A stretch of 64,000 bases of DNA from Pycnopodia helianthoides (taxonomy: Eukaryota > Echinodermata > Asteroidea > Forcipulatida > Asteriidae). The position numbers and the translations under genes were made by a program. The stretch lies in contig CM063251.1 of NCBI GenBank assembly GCA_032158295.1, positions 21,139,933 through 21,203,932 of the forward strand, written 5' to 3'. The notes beneath the pieces are model-generated. The model was not told where the DNA came from. It made no database searches and worked only from the letters and a program-made list of their open reading frames with translations. Each line of letters opens with the position of its first letter. Within the stretch, counting starts at the first letter, position 1. Shown in pieces: positions 35,221 to 44,533 of the stretch.

Positions 35221-35236
35221 GGCTCTGAAAAGAGCC
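35221..35236 (-). terminator. Histone mRNA 3' stem-loop
   Basis: On the minus strand this is GGCTCTTTTCAGAGCC, an exact match to the canonical replication-dependent histone stem-loop (six-base stem, UUUC loop), preceded by AAAC as in echinoid histone genes. It starts 50 bases after the nanos-like stop codon on the same strand, with no AATAAA between. In histone mRNAs this structure binds SLBP and replaces poly(A). Its presence behind a non-histone gene is unexpected. Confidence 0.85.
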
Positions 35237-35285
35237 GTTTGTTTAAATCTGGATCCGTTCGTCATATTATTGAGATTCTGTTTTC

Positions 35286-35833
35286 CTAGGACGAGACGAA
35301 TCTGCTGCTCAAGTCCACAGCAAGCTGAACAGGTTTGCACGGGGTGTGGGACGGATGGCCGCCGAGGTTGGACGGGCAGTACTTGATGGTGTGTGCGTTG
35401 TCTCCGTTGATACTACACAGTGGGCAGGTGTAAGCTCGTAGCCTGGGCAGGCGACCTTGTCCAGGCTGTTCTTCAGTACATGGGATGTGTAAACCTCTTC
35501 GCTCTCACCGTTGTTCTTGCAAAAGACGCACCAGGTCGGCTTAGGAGCCACCCAGCGGTTTGCTCACTGTAGACGGCTTTCTCTGGACAGCTCGTCGATG
35601 GTGAATGGACGGAATCCGTTGTCTTGACCTTGCTTGATTTCTTGAGCTTGCTTGATTTCTTGACCATGTTGCTGATGAGAGAAGTTGACTTCGAAGTATG
35701 TCTCGGAGACGGGTGAAGCTTGACTGACTAGGCGGGCAAGACCGAAGTAGTTGTGGAAGCAGTCGAAATATCTCGGCTCGTTGATGAGCATCTCAATGAC
35801 CAGCTCCTTGTTTTGATCGAAAACTGAAGACAT
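35286..35833 (-). pseudogene. nanos: Nanos-like RNA-binding zinc-finger protein, frame interrupted
   Basis: Nanos proteins bind mRNA with Pumilio and recruit the CCR4-NOT deadenylase in the cytoplasm of germ-line cells. From ATG 35833 (CCGAATATGTC) the frame reads MSSVFDQNKEL; about residues 22-35 (YFDCFHNYFGLARLV) resemble the NOT1-interacting motif. The first CCHC finger fits exactly: CVFC, 12 residues, H, 10 residues, C. The second, CPLC, 7 residues, H, 4 residues, C (ending TIKYC), also fits, with a tail to TAG at 35288-35286. Two breaks exist: an in-frame TGA at 35566-35564 before the first finger, and a one-base loss near 35445, between the fingers, that shifts the second finger into another frame. 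All metal ligands are kept. It is intronless as seen, about 180 residues. It is either a young pseudogene or a real gene with homopolymer sequencing errors. Confidence 0.85.
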
Positions 35834-35901
35834 ATTCGGATAGCTGGGAAATTGCTGCGTACTGATTGCCACACAGTTCTAGAGTAAGACTTTACAGGCA
35901 A

Positions 35902-35911
35902 ATTTAAAATA
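35902..35911 (-). promoter_or_regulatory. Possible TATA-like element of the nanos-like gene
   Basis: On the minus strand TATTTTAAAT lies about 70 bases before the ATG. That would give a short leader of about 45 bases, similar to histone genes. It is a weak match in AT-rich DNA. Confidence 0.25.
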
Positions 35912-37260
35912 GTGCCTGGCGGCATTATTGCTTTTGTTTAACCACGCGAGTTGGCGGTAGTCTGAAAGATTTACCTTGAGCTCCAGGCAGCTTGTGCTTT
36001 AGCGGTGAGATGAGTGTGTTTCTTATTTGTAGTAAGAGATCGGTCAACTAATGCTGTACTCGGCACGGTTGGATGACCTTATGTTCAGGGCGTCTTCGGA
36101 ACCCTTTGGGGTTTTTTGACGCGATGCCGCCCTCGATCTCCTAGGTTGTTGACGCCACCTTCTTTAATAGCAATGCGGAACTGTCATCGATGTGTATTCC
36201 GATTCTTCTTCTCATCTTGAGAAAAGGCGATTGACCTTTCCAAACCATCAGATCGGTCTGACAAATTAATCTACTGAATGAACACTCATATATAGCCTTT
36301 TGAGATGGACAGTGTAGGAGAACTCTGTGTGGTTTTGGTGAATACAAATAATTCTACCCACCTCTCTTTGAATATTTAATGAGCTGGAACCGTTCGTGGA
36401 ATGTGTGTAGTTTTTCAGTTTTAAGACTTAAAATCACCAAAATATTTCCACAATTGCTAAGATTAGGAGTGTATCGTCCATTTTGCTTTGAAAATAATTG
36501 ACTTTACTGATATTCTAGTGGTGTATTTTAATCGTCAAATTTTGTTTCAAAATATAAAACGAAACCAACTTAATTACCTTGCAATATGTGATATGTCCCT
36601 CCATTACATTCTCCCACAAGCCAATACTTACAGCAATTGATGGGAAATTCATATTCTTGCACAAAATAGTACATTTTTGGCCTAATTTAGTTTAGTCCAG
36701 TCAGGGCGCAAAAAAGGTTGACGGTAGTCCAAAACTTCGTAACGTAAAAAACCGATTGATTGCGCATGTGATTCCTGCATTCTGATTGGTGGAGACGCGC
36801 GGTGAGACCTGGCCCGGGTGTACAATCACAACACAAACTTATACACGTGTGTGGATCGGAGTTAACTATAGTTTCTATCATTTGGCCCACGGTAGTTTCA
36901 CGTGGTGTACACGCACACAAAACCCGACGACGTCATGAACACGTCTATGGACAATCTTAAAAATAGCGAAATCACGCAAATAAAACACTCGCCCGGAAAA
37001 GGCTATGCCACATGATGCACGGTGGGTCCCACAACGAAAAAATTATATCAAACGATAGCTTAAACATTCATCTATCTGAATCGTCAATTTTTCCTGAAAA
37101 TTTTGTTTAGTCCAGTCACAGGGCGCAACAAGTAAAATACCCCCTAAAATTTACCTAGAGATATTACCCTATGTTTGACAGTGAATAAAGTAAACTATAT
37201 CAAAAATTGCAAAAAATTACATCATACGAAAACGAAAGATAATTTTACACTTTAAACACT
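35912..37260. other. Upstream of the nanos-like gene; no other gene recognised
   Basis: A short direct repeat, AGTTTAGTCCAGTCAGGGCG at about 36688-36707 and GTTTAGTCCAGTCACAGGGC at 37107, frames a 400-base segment. No exon was recognised. Confidence 0.45.
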
Positions 37261-37430
37261 TACTACGCCATCTTGGACACCAACCACTCGTGCAAAGCGT
37301 CCCGATGCATTAAACAGAGGCCCCTCGAACTCTCGTTGTTTCTCGAAACACTCTCGCGCGCTCGCTGCGGTTTTCTCTGTGCAAAGAAAATTCGGGATTT
37401 GACCTCATTAACGCGGGCGCTGCGGACTGA
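37261..37430 (-). promoter_or_regulatory. Possible CpG-rich promoter with YY1-type site
   Basis: CGCCATCTTGG at 37266-37276 is, on the minus strand, CCAAGATGGCG, a close match to the YY1 site found at many metazoan start sites. The next 150 bases are rich in CG (CTCGTTGTTTCTCG, CTCTCGCGCGCTCGCTGCGG) against a CpG-poor background. It could drive a minus-strand transcript toward the nanos-like gene, whose ATG is 1.4 kb away, or an unseen first exon. Confidence 0.3.
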
Positions 37431-38504
37431 CTGTTAACCAGTCAATTTTCCCTTCTGACATGCTTTTTTTGTGTCAGTGGCTTAGGCAAAGTGATCACCA
37501 GACTGATTTAGAAAAGCAACACTTCTGGATGCCCCCATTTCCAGTGACACCTGTCTGAAATGTTTGGAACTCAACTAAGTAATTGCACTACTGCATTGGG
37601 AATACTGTGCCAATTACCCGAATGTTCCGCATGCAACACGACCGTAACCATGAGATGTTCATCAACGCAGTGCCCACTCGTCTAGTGTAACAGTTATATT
37701 TCTCTCAGTATACTTGTAGATAGATCACGGTATTTGGGTCTCGTTTGAGATACCGTATGAATTTTCTCGGCATCCCGAATATCAAATCAACGCAATGTAT
37801 AACGATTTTTTTCTTTTCTTTCGATTCTTGTCTTCAACAAAATCAGTCTTTTTATATTCATTATTTTACACTCCACAGCTCACTGCCAAGGTCATTACCC
37901 ATTAAATGAATGAGAATGTCTTCCAGTTGAATCTATCAAATATGCTGGTACCGTACTTACCTTTATAATGCAAGTTTGTTCATAATTTATAGGAGGTTTT
38001 ATTGCAAAAAGCACAAACAAAACAAACAAACAAGATGAAGTAAGGGGTTAAATCTGGGCCCCAACATGGGTACAAGTTTGTGAATTTCTGATGTAGATAT
38101 AGGAACATGCAGTAGGTCGCGGCACGCCGATAGATACGTGTGCAAACTTATGTAACTTTGTGCGCTTAGTTTATTATGGACAAATCTATTGATGTTTGGC
38201 TTCTGCGATATGAAAAATGTCGCCAATGTGTTTTGTTTGCAAATTAACTAAAGATGGGCTCAGTCTGTACCGATTCTCATCAAATCCTAAATACCGACAA
38301 ATTTTGACAGCCGAGTGTAAAAATTGTCAGATGTGCCTATCTACGTCACTAAAGCGTGTCACCAGGTGATTTCGAGTTGGATAATATACATTTTGAGGGA
38401 TAACAGGTGTTATAAATAATATTAACAATGCGCAGTTGTTACACAGTGCTTTATCACACCCGATGGCGTCTCAAAGTGCTCATTATTTATTTATAGAAAG
38501 TTGC
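37431..38504. other. Intergenic; nothing recognised
   Basis: No exon, RNA gene or repeat unit was recognised in this AT-rich stretch. Confidence 0.45.
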
Positions 38505-38667
38505 GGAGCTATTGTTCGAAATAGCCGAAGGACAAAGCAATAGGTGTAATGGTCGAGTGTCTTGCTTAAGAGCACAAGTGACATGACCGGGACTCGAACC
38601 CACACTCTGCTGACCAGACACCAGAGCTTGAGTCCAGTGCGCATGACCGCTTGGCCACGACACGCCA
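38505..38667 (-). mobile_element. tRNA-derived SINE, minus strand
   Basis: On the minus strand it has box A (GTGGCCAAGCGGTCATGCGC) and box B (GTGGGTTCGAGTCCCGGTCA). The body CACTTGTGCTCTTAAGCAAG, then TTGCTTTGTCCTTCGGC, is the same family as 30411-30710. Confidence 0.8.
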
Positions 38668-38872
38668 CAAACTCATAAAAAAACTCATATCATAAAAATA
38701 GCAAGTACTGTATGATTTATTAAACACAACCATACATAAAGCCACCAAATCTACTGCGAAAAAATACAACTTCAAGGGACCTTTTAAAACGGTACAAAAA
38801 TATTTGCTCCCATTTTTCATCTAATGAATGTTTGTTTTGATGATGTTGGTCATGATTACACAGTAGTCACCG

Positions 38873-39190
38873 TTTTCACGAAGAGCCACGTATCTTAAAA
38901 TATAAATTATTGATTGATCATGAAGGGGCCTTTATCTCAATAACTGTATTTGGAGTTTTCTAGAAAAGAGCCAGAGGCCCCCAAAGATGCATGTAATACT
39001 TGCAACAGAGGAGCGTAGATCTAGGTCAAATCGTTTTTCGGTTTCATGAAGAGCCACTAATGTCAGTGTGTGCGTTAAAAATACGTTACTCAGTTGGTTG
39101 ATTATTAAGGTCATCTCACTCTTTAGGTTTCACGAAGAGACACGTATCTTTTGACTAATTACCATGGCAATCAGCCAATATATTTAAAGA
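38873..39190 (+). repeat. Old tandem repeat, ~84-86 bp, four units
   Basis: The anchor TTTCACGAAGAGCCACGTAT is at 38874, 39042 (TTTCATGAAGAGCCACTAAT) and 39128 (TTTCACGAAGAGACACGTAT), with a weak fourth at 38957 (TTTCTAGAAAAGAGCCAGAG). Spacing is about 84, 85 and 86. TTGATTGATCATGAAGG of unit 1 matches TTGATTATTAAGGTCATC of unit 3. It is strongly decayed. Confidence 0.5.
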
Positions 39191-39857
39191 AATTTGTTAG
39201 TCGTGGAGAAGGTTAAACGTTCACAGAATCATAATGAGCGGTCTTAAACTGCAAACCGTGGCTTTAGTATTGCAGATTTGCAGTTTTTAAGCCAAGCCCA
39301 GTGTAAAATGTAAATCTCAATCAAGCGTTTGGACATGAGTGGCTCTTCGCAGTAAAACAAAGGGGAGGTGATGGCTGGACGATCCACCAATAAGTGCATT
39401 ATTGTGGACGTCAGAACTCACTTGACCAATAAAGACGGATGTCTTACACGCAGTTGTTGAGCCAGTTCCACTGATGAGGCTGAGACGTGGACCGTTAATC
39501 AAGCAATCAAGCAACCCAGACGTCTTCACAGAGCCACCCACAACACAATTTGGTAACCAACAGCAACCAACTATAGCCCCCATTAGCCAAAAATCAGGAA
39601 CGCAGACCTTCCGCTCAGCATCCAGAAAATTAATGCCAACGGCACAAAGATGGAGCCGCTAACTTTAGTACTTTGGAAACCCCAAAAGCTTGGTTCACCT
39701 AAGGCTCACGGCAGTAAAACCTACATCCATGTCCTGATAGATGAGACTAACCTTGAAAATGCCTCATACTGACTGCAAGCTTTCAATGGTCCTACTATGA
39801 ATGACTTTAAAACTAAAATATCTTTCAGCAAACGAACTTCAGAGTATATATGTTAAG
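39191..39857. other. Intergenic; nothing recognised
   Basis: GAGTGGCTCTTCGCAGTAAAAC at 39333 is an inverted echo of the repeat anchor to the left. No exon was recognised. Confidence 0.4.
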
Positions 39858-39992
39858 AAAAACTACAGTAGTTAACTTGCGGGAACAATCATGTAGACAA
39901 CTCTTTTGGGATAAGTGTTGGTTCTGAGAAGAATCGTCGGTGTGGTCTCGACGATTCGAAAAGTATAATCTGCTCGTCTTCAGGGAAATGCA
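39858..39992 (+). mobile_element. Retroelement fragment (Penelope-like terminal motif), copy 2
   Basis: It parallels 1765-1880: CTCTTTTGGGATAAGTGTTG, CGGTGTGGTCTCGACGATTC, GAAAAGTATAATCTGCTCGT and CTTCAGG. Only one arm is present here, not the inverted pair seen at 1747-2072. Confidence 0.5.
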
Positions 39993-40699
39993 GCCAATGG
40001 GCCTACTAATGAATGACTTGTATAGATCTTTCAGCAAAAGAATCAGCGTCTATATCAATGTTGGTGGTCGACTGCGGTAAAAAATTACGATGAAGATATG
40101 ATGAGTTTTCATCATTTGACTGGAATTGTTACCTTATGGCATGATTATGACATTAATTTCTTCGTGTGTTTTTTTCCCGAGTTGAAGAAGGTCAACATTA
40201 ATAAGAACTGACGTTTTACCCCAGTTATCTAAATATAGAAAGTATATACTGAAACGCTCATGTTGAATAAACAAGCAACAATGCCAACGGCAGCTCTTCA
40301 TAATCACACATGTAAATGGCGATCATTAACATCAAATCATAGACGGAATAAGGTAGTGCCTAGCGGCCAAAGCCATCAAATTCTTGATAACAATCGAAAA
40401 ACATCAGGTTTTACTCACTTACTGCACTTTACAGCTTCCACGAGTCAGCTACTTTAAAGGAGCTGTTGCTGCAATTTTTGTTTAACTCATCACTGCAAGT
40501 TCAGCATGTGCTATTCAAAATGCACTGCCTGTGACTGGCTTTAACTGGAAGATTAGAATTGAAAATGAATACCCAGTACCACCCAGAGACATCCCGTCCG
40601 AAATCTCGCTTTGAAAGAGAAGGGGGGGGGTCTGACATCAATCAAGAAACAAATTGCAATTTTTCTTGTTAATGGCACTATTTAATGTACCGATAAAAA
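39993..40699. other. Intergenic; nothing recognised
   Basis: No gene was seen. There is a G run at 40622-40630. Confidence 0.45.
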
Positions 40700-41160
40700 G
40701 GAACTTTAAGCGCCTTTAAATCACACACGCGTGCGAGATCTCGCGGGATGAGTTGACAGGATTGTTCCTCTACGCAACATCCGAATCCCCTTGTACTGGT
40801 TTCGACGTAACTAATGCTAAAAACAGATCGCGATTGAAGCAAAAGAAAACGCATGACAAAAAAAGTAGACCTTCGTCGCACCCGTGAATAACGATTGTTG
40901 CCTCGGGGTTTTTGAAACGGCTTGCACTTGGATCGAAGCTGTACAGACCATAGCTCTCTCATTAAGGCCGACCTGTCTCGTCTACCGGGACTCGACCAAC
41001 CCTAGATTCAGGCCACCGTTATCGAACACCGATCCACCGGGGGTCTCGCCGCGTCGCCCCGCTGCTTGTAGCCATGTGTACAGTTCCACCGGAGTATCCT
41101 CGGACAAAGCTTTTATCGACAACCGATTTCAAGCCAGCGGCGATTAAGGTGGTTTATTTT
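40700..41160. promoter_or_regulatory. CpG-enriched island, function unknown
   Basis: CG dinucleotides are frequent (ACACGCGTGCGAGATCTCGC, GGTCTCGCCGCGTCGCCCCG, GCCAGCGGCG), unlike the surrounding DNA. An 87-codon open frame lies inside on the plus strand without a known domain. It may be a promoter or first exon; no supporting splice pair could be fixed. Confidence 0.25.
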
Positions 41161-41865
41161 ACTCGCCCTGATTTTGTAAGAGCTTTGGTTTAACAAAAAG
41201 ACAGAAGAGAGTGCGAGCAAAGCCGCGACAGTCTCGGTATGGAATATTCATCAAATTGAGGTTGTGTTCCCCCCATTCATCCGAGGTGCGTCCCTTATTT
41301 TGTGATTTCAATTGGGAATTTCCCCGTAATCCCCAAACAGCGTCACGGAAGCATCGTTTTTTAATACCTCAAATGAGTACAGTGGACGGCTTTTCACTAT
41401 TAAATTTCCAATTATCGAAATGACACCTGCACGACAGGCGCCAACAGGCGGTCCCGTATGCACTTACTCTTGTGTCCAAGTGCGTAGTTTCAACACAGGT
41501 AGCTGCACTAAGCCCAAACAGATGATTCCCTTTTCCCCATGGCGACTCTTAATTACACAGGTACTTGGAGCAGGCCTGACACCCAGCCCGAGTACAATGC
41601 CAAGTCGACTTCGATTGATACCAACAAAAGTTCATGTATCAGGTGACAAAAGTCCACGAGTAATGCTCCAACCTGTTGCTCGTAACACATCTAGCACGAA
41701 CTCGACTTGAACATGTTTGTTCATGTCAACAGTTTACAGATTTTCATTTTATTTAAAGGTCTGTTTTAAACGGGGCAGACTCATTTCAATTTAGAATATT
41801 GGCTCAAACTTAGCAGGGCATTCTGCGGATACGCACTCTACATTGGTTTTTGTACGACACACTAA
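41161..41865. other. Intergenic; nothing recognised
   Basis: A 96-codon frame at 41420-41710 (plus) lacks any recognisable motif. No repeat was recognised. Confidence 0.45.
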
Positions 41866-42045
41866 AAACTCCCGGTCAGAACTGACCCTGAATCCAGGTC
41901 GCCAAGGGGGCCTGACTCAGTCAAACTGACGCAGAATGCGAGTCAAAATCCGCCTTTTTAACCAGTTTCCGGGTCAGACTGACCGTCAGACAACCCCCCC
42001 CGACCCAAAATTCCGGGTCAATCCTGACCTGGGAGTTTGTAGAGT
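41866..42045. mobile_element. GGGTCA-rich element, copy 4 (compact form)
   Basis: Left AAACTCCCGGTCAGAACTGA and right GGGTCAATCCTGACCTGGGA plus GTTTGTAGAGTG are inverted repeats. The middle has GGGGGCCTGACTCAG and CCGGGTCAGACTGACCG. About 180 bases without an internal tandem array, so it may show the ancestral shape of the family. Confidence 0.7.
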
Positions 42046-42441
42046 GTATCTCGACTTATTCTTGTCCCCACTCAGCCTTCCTGAACTGTGATCAGTAATA
42101 AGTAGCAGGATTTATAAAGAGAATTTGAATATACCCATTTTGGCGTAACACTTCATTGTGAGGCTCCATGCCCAAACCAGGCACTTTCTGCCAAACCTCA
42201 AAACTGGGTTTAATTTGCTTATCAATCACATTGGAAAAAGAGCTATTTCTAATAGCACATATAATTAGGGCCAAAAAGGTAAGTAGTTCTCAAAATATAG
42301 AATGTTTGAAGGTAATAACTATTATACAGGATTTGCAAGGATAAAAACAGCTTTGTTTAATTTAAATGTCAATTAATCGTAAAGTTGGATGTGATCCCTG
42401 GCTACACGGCAGTTAACAGTTGTATGGCTTCTGACTGGCAT

Positions 42442-42515
42442 AGGGCTAGATAGCTCAGTTGGTAGAGCGCCGGCACGTTAATCCGGAGGTCGCAGGTTCA
42501 AGTCCCGCTCTAGAT
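42442..42515 (+). mobile_element. tRNA-derived SINE head, best-preserved copy
   Basis: AGGGCTAGATAGCTCAGTTG, GTAGAGCGCCGGCACGTTAA and TCCGGAGGTCGCAGGTTCAA give clear box A and box B. Same family as 4108, 4255 and 62297. The acceptor arms (GGGCTAG / CTCTAG) pair only partly, so a functional tRNA is unlikely. Confidence 0.8.
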
Positions 42516-42539
42516 CTAGTCAATACTTCTTTTCGTTTA

Positions 42540-42876
42540 ACCCCACATTGTTTAATTTTAGTCTATAAAACTTACTGATTATGAAGTTCATACAAGAACA
42601 ATTTTTTCTGTGAAATATTTCCCTCTGAAATAAAGTCGTATTCGAGAAAACTGTATCTGAAACCTATTAAAAAACGCAACAACTGATTTGTTTGACAGCA
42701 CAACGTGTTTATTAATACATGCCGTAAATTGTGCATGGTTTTTCACTATTTTTTTCTCATGACTCACACAACGGATTAAGCCCAAGTTTCCACAGGTTTG
42801 TTGTTTCGTGTACAATTCTCACTCTTAAATTGATCACACAAAACATGAGCACTCAGGCTGTTTAAAATACCTTTAA
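42540..42876 (+). mobile_element. Decayed TTAA-type MITE carrying the shared core
   Basis: It contains TTTTTCACTATTTTTTTCTC, ATGACTCACAC, CAAGTTTCCACAGGTTTGTT and ends AATACCTTTAAG. This is the order found in the family 1 and 2 elements. The left boundary is uncertain. Confidence 0.55.
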
Positions 42877-43736
42877 GACATCTTATCACATTCATATCAT
42901 GGCTTAAGTTTTTGTTGATTTAACTTTTAATTTCATTTCGCTTTTTTCAACAACAAAAATGGCTCGGATTTCACAGTAGTAATAGAAGCTATGCATTTCA
43001 CTTTGTACTCCAGAACCGACAATCAGGTTAAAATATTCGTGCATTTGAATAACTGATTTAATCAGATTTACTTGACTTGTTGCACTTTCAGAGGGGAAAA
43101 ACAAGAAAATGAAAAATATAAGGAAAATTTGAATCTGACATAGGTCATTAACCATTATGGGATAGGCCCATTTCAACTTCGAAACTGCTGTCTTAAATAC
43201 TACAGCAGAGTTAACCCGTAAGTAATGCTCATTGCTTATACTTCATTTTAAATGCCGGTCACGTGTTTGACTTGTCCCCAAACCACTGGATTTATAGAGC
43301 TGGTGGTGGCTGCCATCGACCGGCAATACAACTCAAATGCAACAATGAACAATTCTCACTCTTAATTATTCAAAACTACCCTAAAAGCGTCAATCGAACG
43401 GTTTGGAACTGTCGCATTCAACATTGCTCGTTCACTCTGGTATAATGAATGTGGATTTGAACAGCGTTGAAAATCCAAACACAACCTTTTTTCCCTGCAA
43501 ACTTTACAATTTCGCCTGAAGATGATGGCGACTGGGGAAGGCACATGCGTTTACGTTGCATACTAATAAAACAGCCTTCCTTGCTTTGGTACTACATGTA
43601 GGCTAGTAGAGGAGTGCAATCGGCGACGCCTTGTAAGACAGGAAGTCAATATTCCTCATCCACTTCTTGTATAAACTTTGACGGTAACGGTAGAGGCGCC
43701 AGAGTAGTTTAAAAGAACGCACGGTGTTTATCTCTG
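42877..43736. other. Intergenic; nothing recognised
   Basis: No exon or repeat was recognised between the decayed MITE and the 30-bp minisatellite. Confidence 0.45.
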
Positions 43737-43750
43737 GAGAGAGTTGCAGG

Positions 43751-44492
43751 AGACTCCGTCCATAGGCCGGCTGATTCCGGAGACTCCGTCCATAGGCCGG
43801 CTGATTCCGGAGACTCCGTCCATAGGCGGCTGATTCCGGAGACTCCGACCATAGGCCGGCTGATTCCGGAGACTCCGTCCATAGGCCGGCTGATTCCGGA
43901 GACTCCGTCCATAGGCCGGCTGATCCCGGAGACTCCGTCCATAGGCCGGCTGATTCCGGAGACTCCGTCCATAGGCCGGCTGATTCCGGAGACTCCGTCC
44001 ATAGGCCGGCTGATTCCGGAGACTCCGTCCATAGGCCGGCTGATTCCGGAGACTCCGTCCATAGGCCGGCTGATTCCGGAGACTCCGTCCATAGGCCGGC
44101 TGATTCCGGAGACTCCGTCCATAGGCCGGCTGATTCCGGAGACTCCGACCATAGGCCGGCTGATTCCGGAGACTCCGTCCATAGGCCGGCTGATTCCGGG
44201 GACTCCGTCCATAGGCCGGCTGATCCCGGAGACTCCGTCCATAGGCCGGCTGATTCCGGAGACTCCGTCCATAGGCCGGCTGATTCCGGAGACTCCGTCC
44301 ATAGGCCGGCTGATTCCGGAGACTCCGTCCATAGGCCGGCTGATTCCGGAGACTCCGTCCATAGGCCGGCTGATTCCGGAGACTCCGTCCATAGGCCGGC
44401 TGATCCGAGACTCCGTCCATAGGCCGGTGATCCGGAGACTCCGACCATAGGCCGGCTGATTCCGGAGACTCCGTCCATAGGCCGGCTGTTCC
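43751..44492. repeat. 30-bp minisatellite, 25 units
   Basis: The unit is GACTCCGTCCATAGGCCGGC followed by TGATTCCGGA. Twenty-five copies are present; most of the inner ones are identical, and the outer ones have 1-3 base losses. Because 30 is divisible by three and the unit lacks minus-strand stops, three minus-strand frames stay open for about 230-290 codons (SPESAGLWTE, RNQPAYGRSL and GISRPMDGVS repeats). These are not taken as genes: all three frames are equally open. Confidence 0.95.
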
Positions 44493-44533
44493 CGGTTTTT
44501 TTTAATTATAGCTTTGCATGGATGGTCAAAATG

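Noticed and set aside
35540..35610. An intron removing the TGA in the nanos-like gene
   Set aside because: CTACAG just before TGA could be an acceptor, but no donor at a workable distance and no pyrimidine tract are present.
42442..42515. Functional tRNA gene
   Set aside because: The same head recurs at least four times with SINE-like decay, and the acceptor arms pair poorly.
43603..44478. Repeat protein of up to 291 residues on the minus strand
   Set aside because: All three frames are open because a 30-base unit without minus-strand stops was multiplied; no frame shows preferred conservation.
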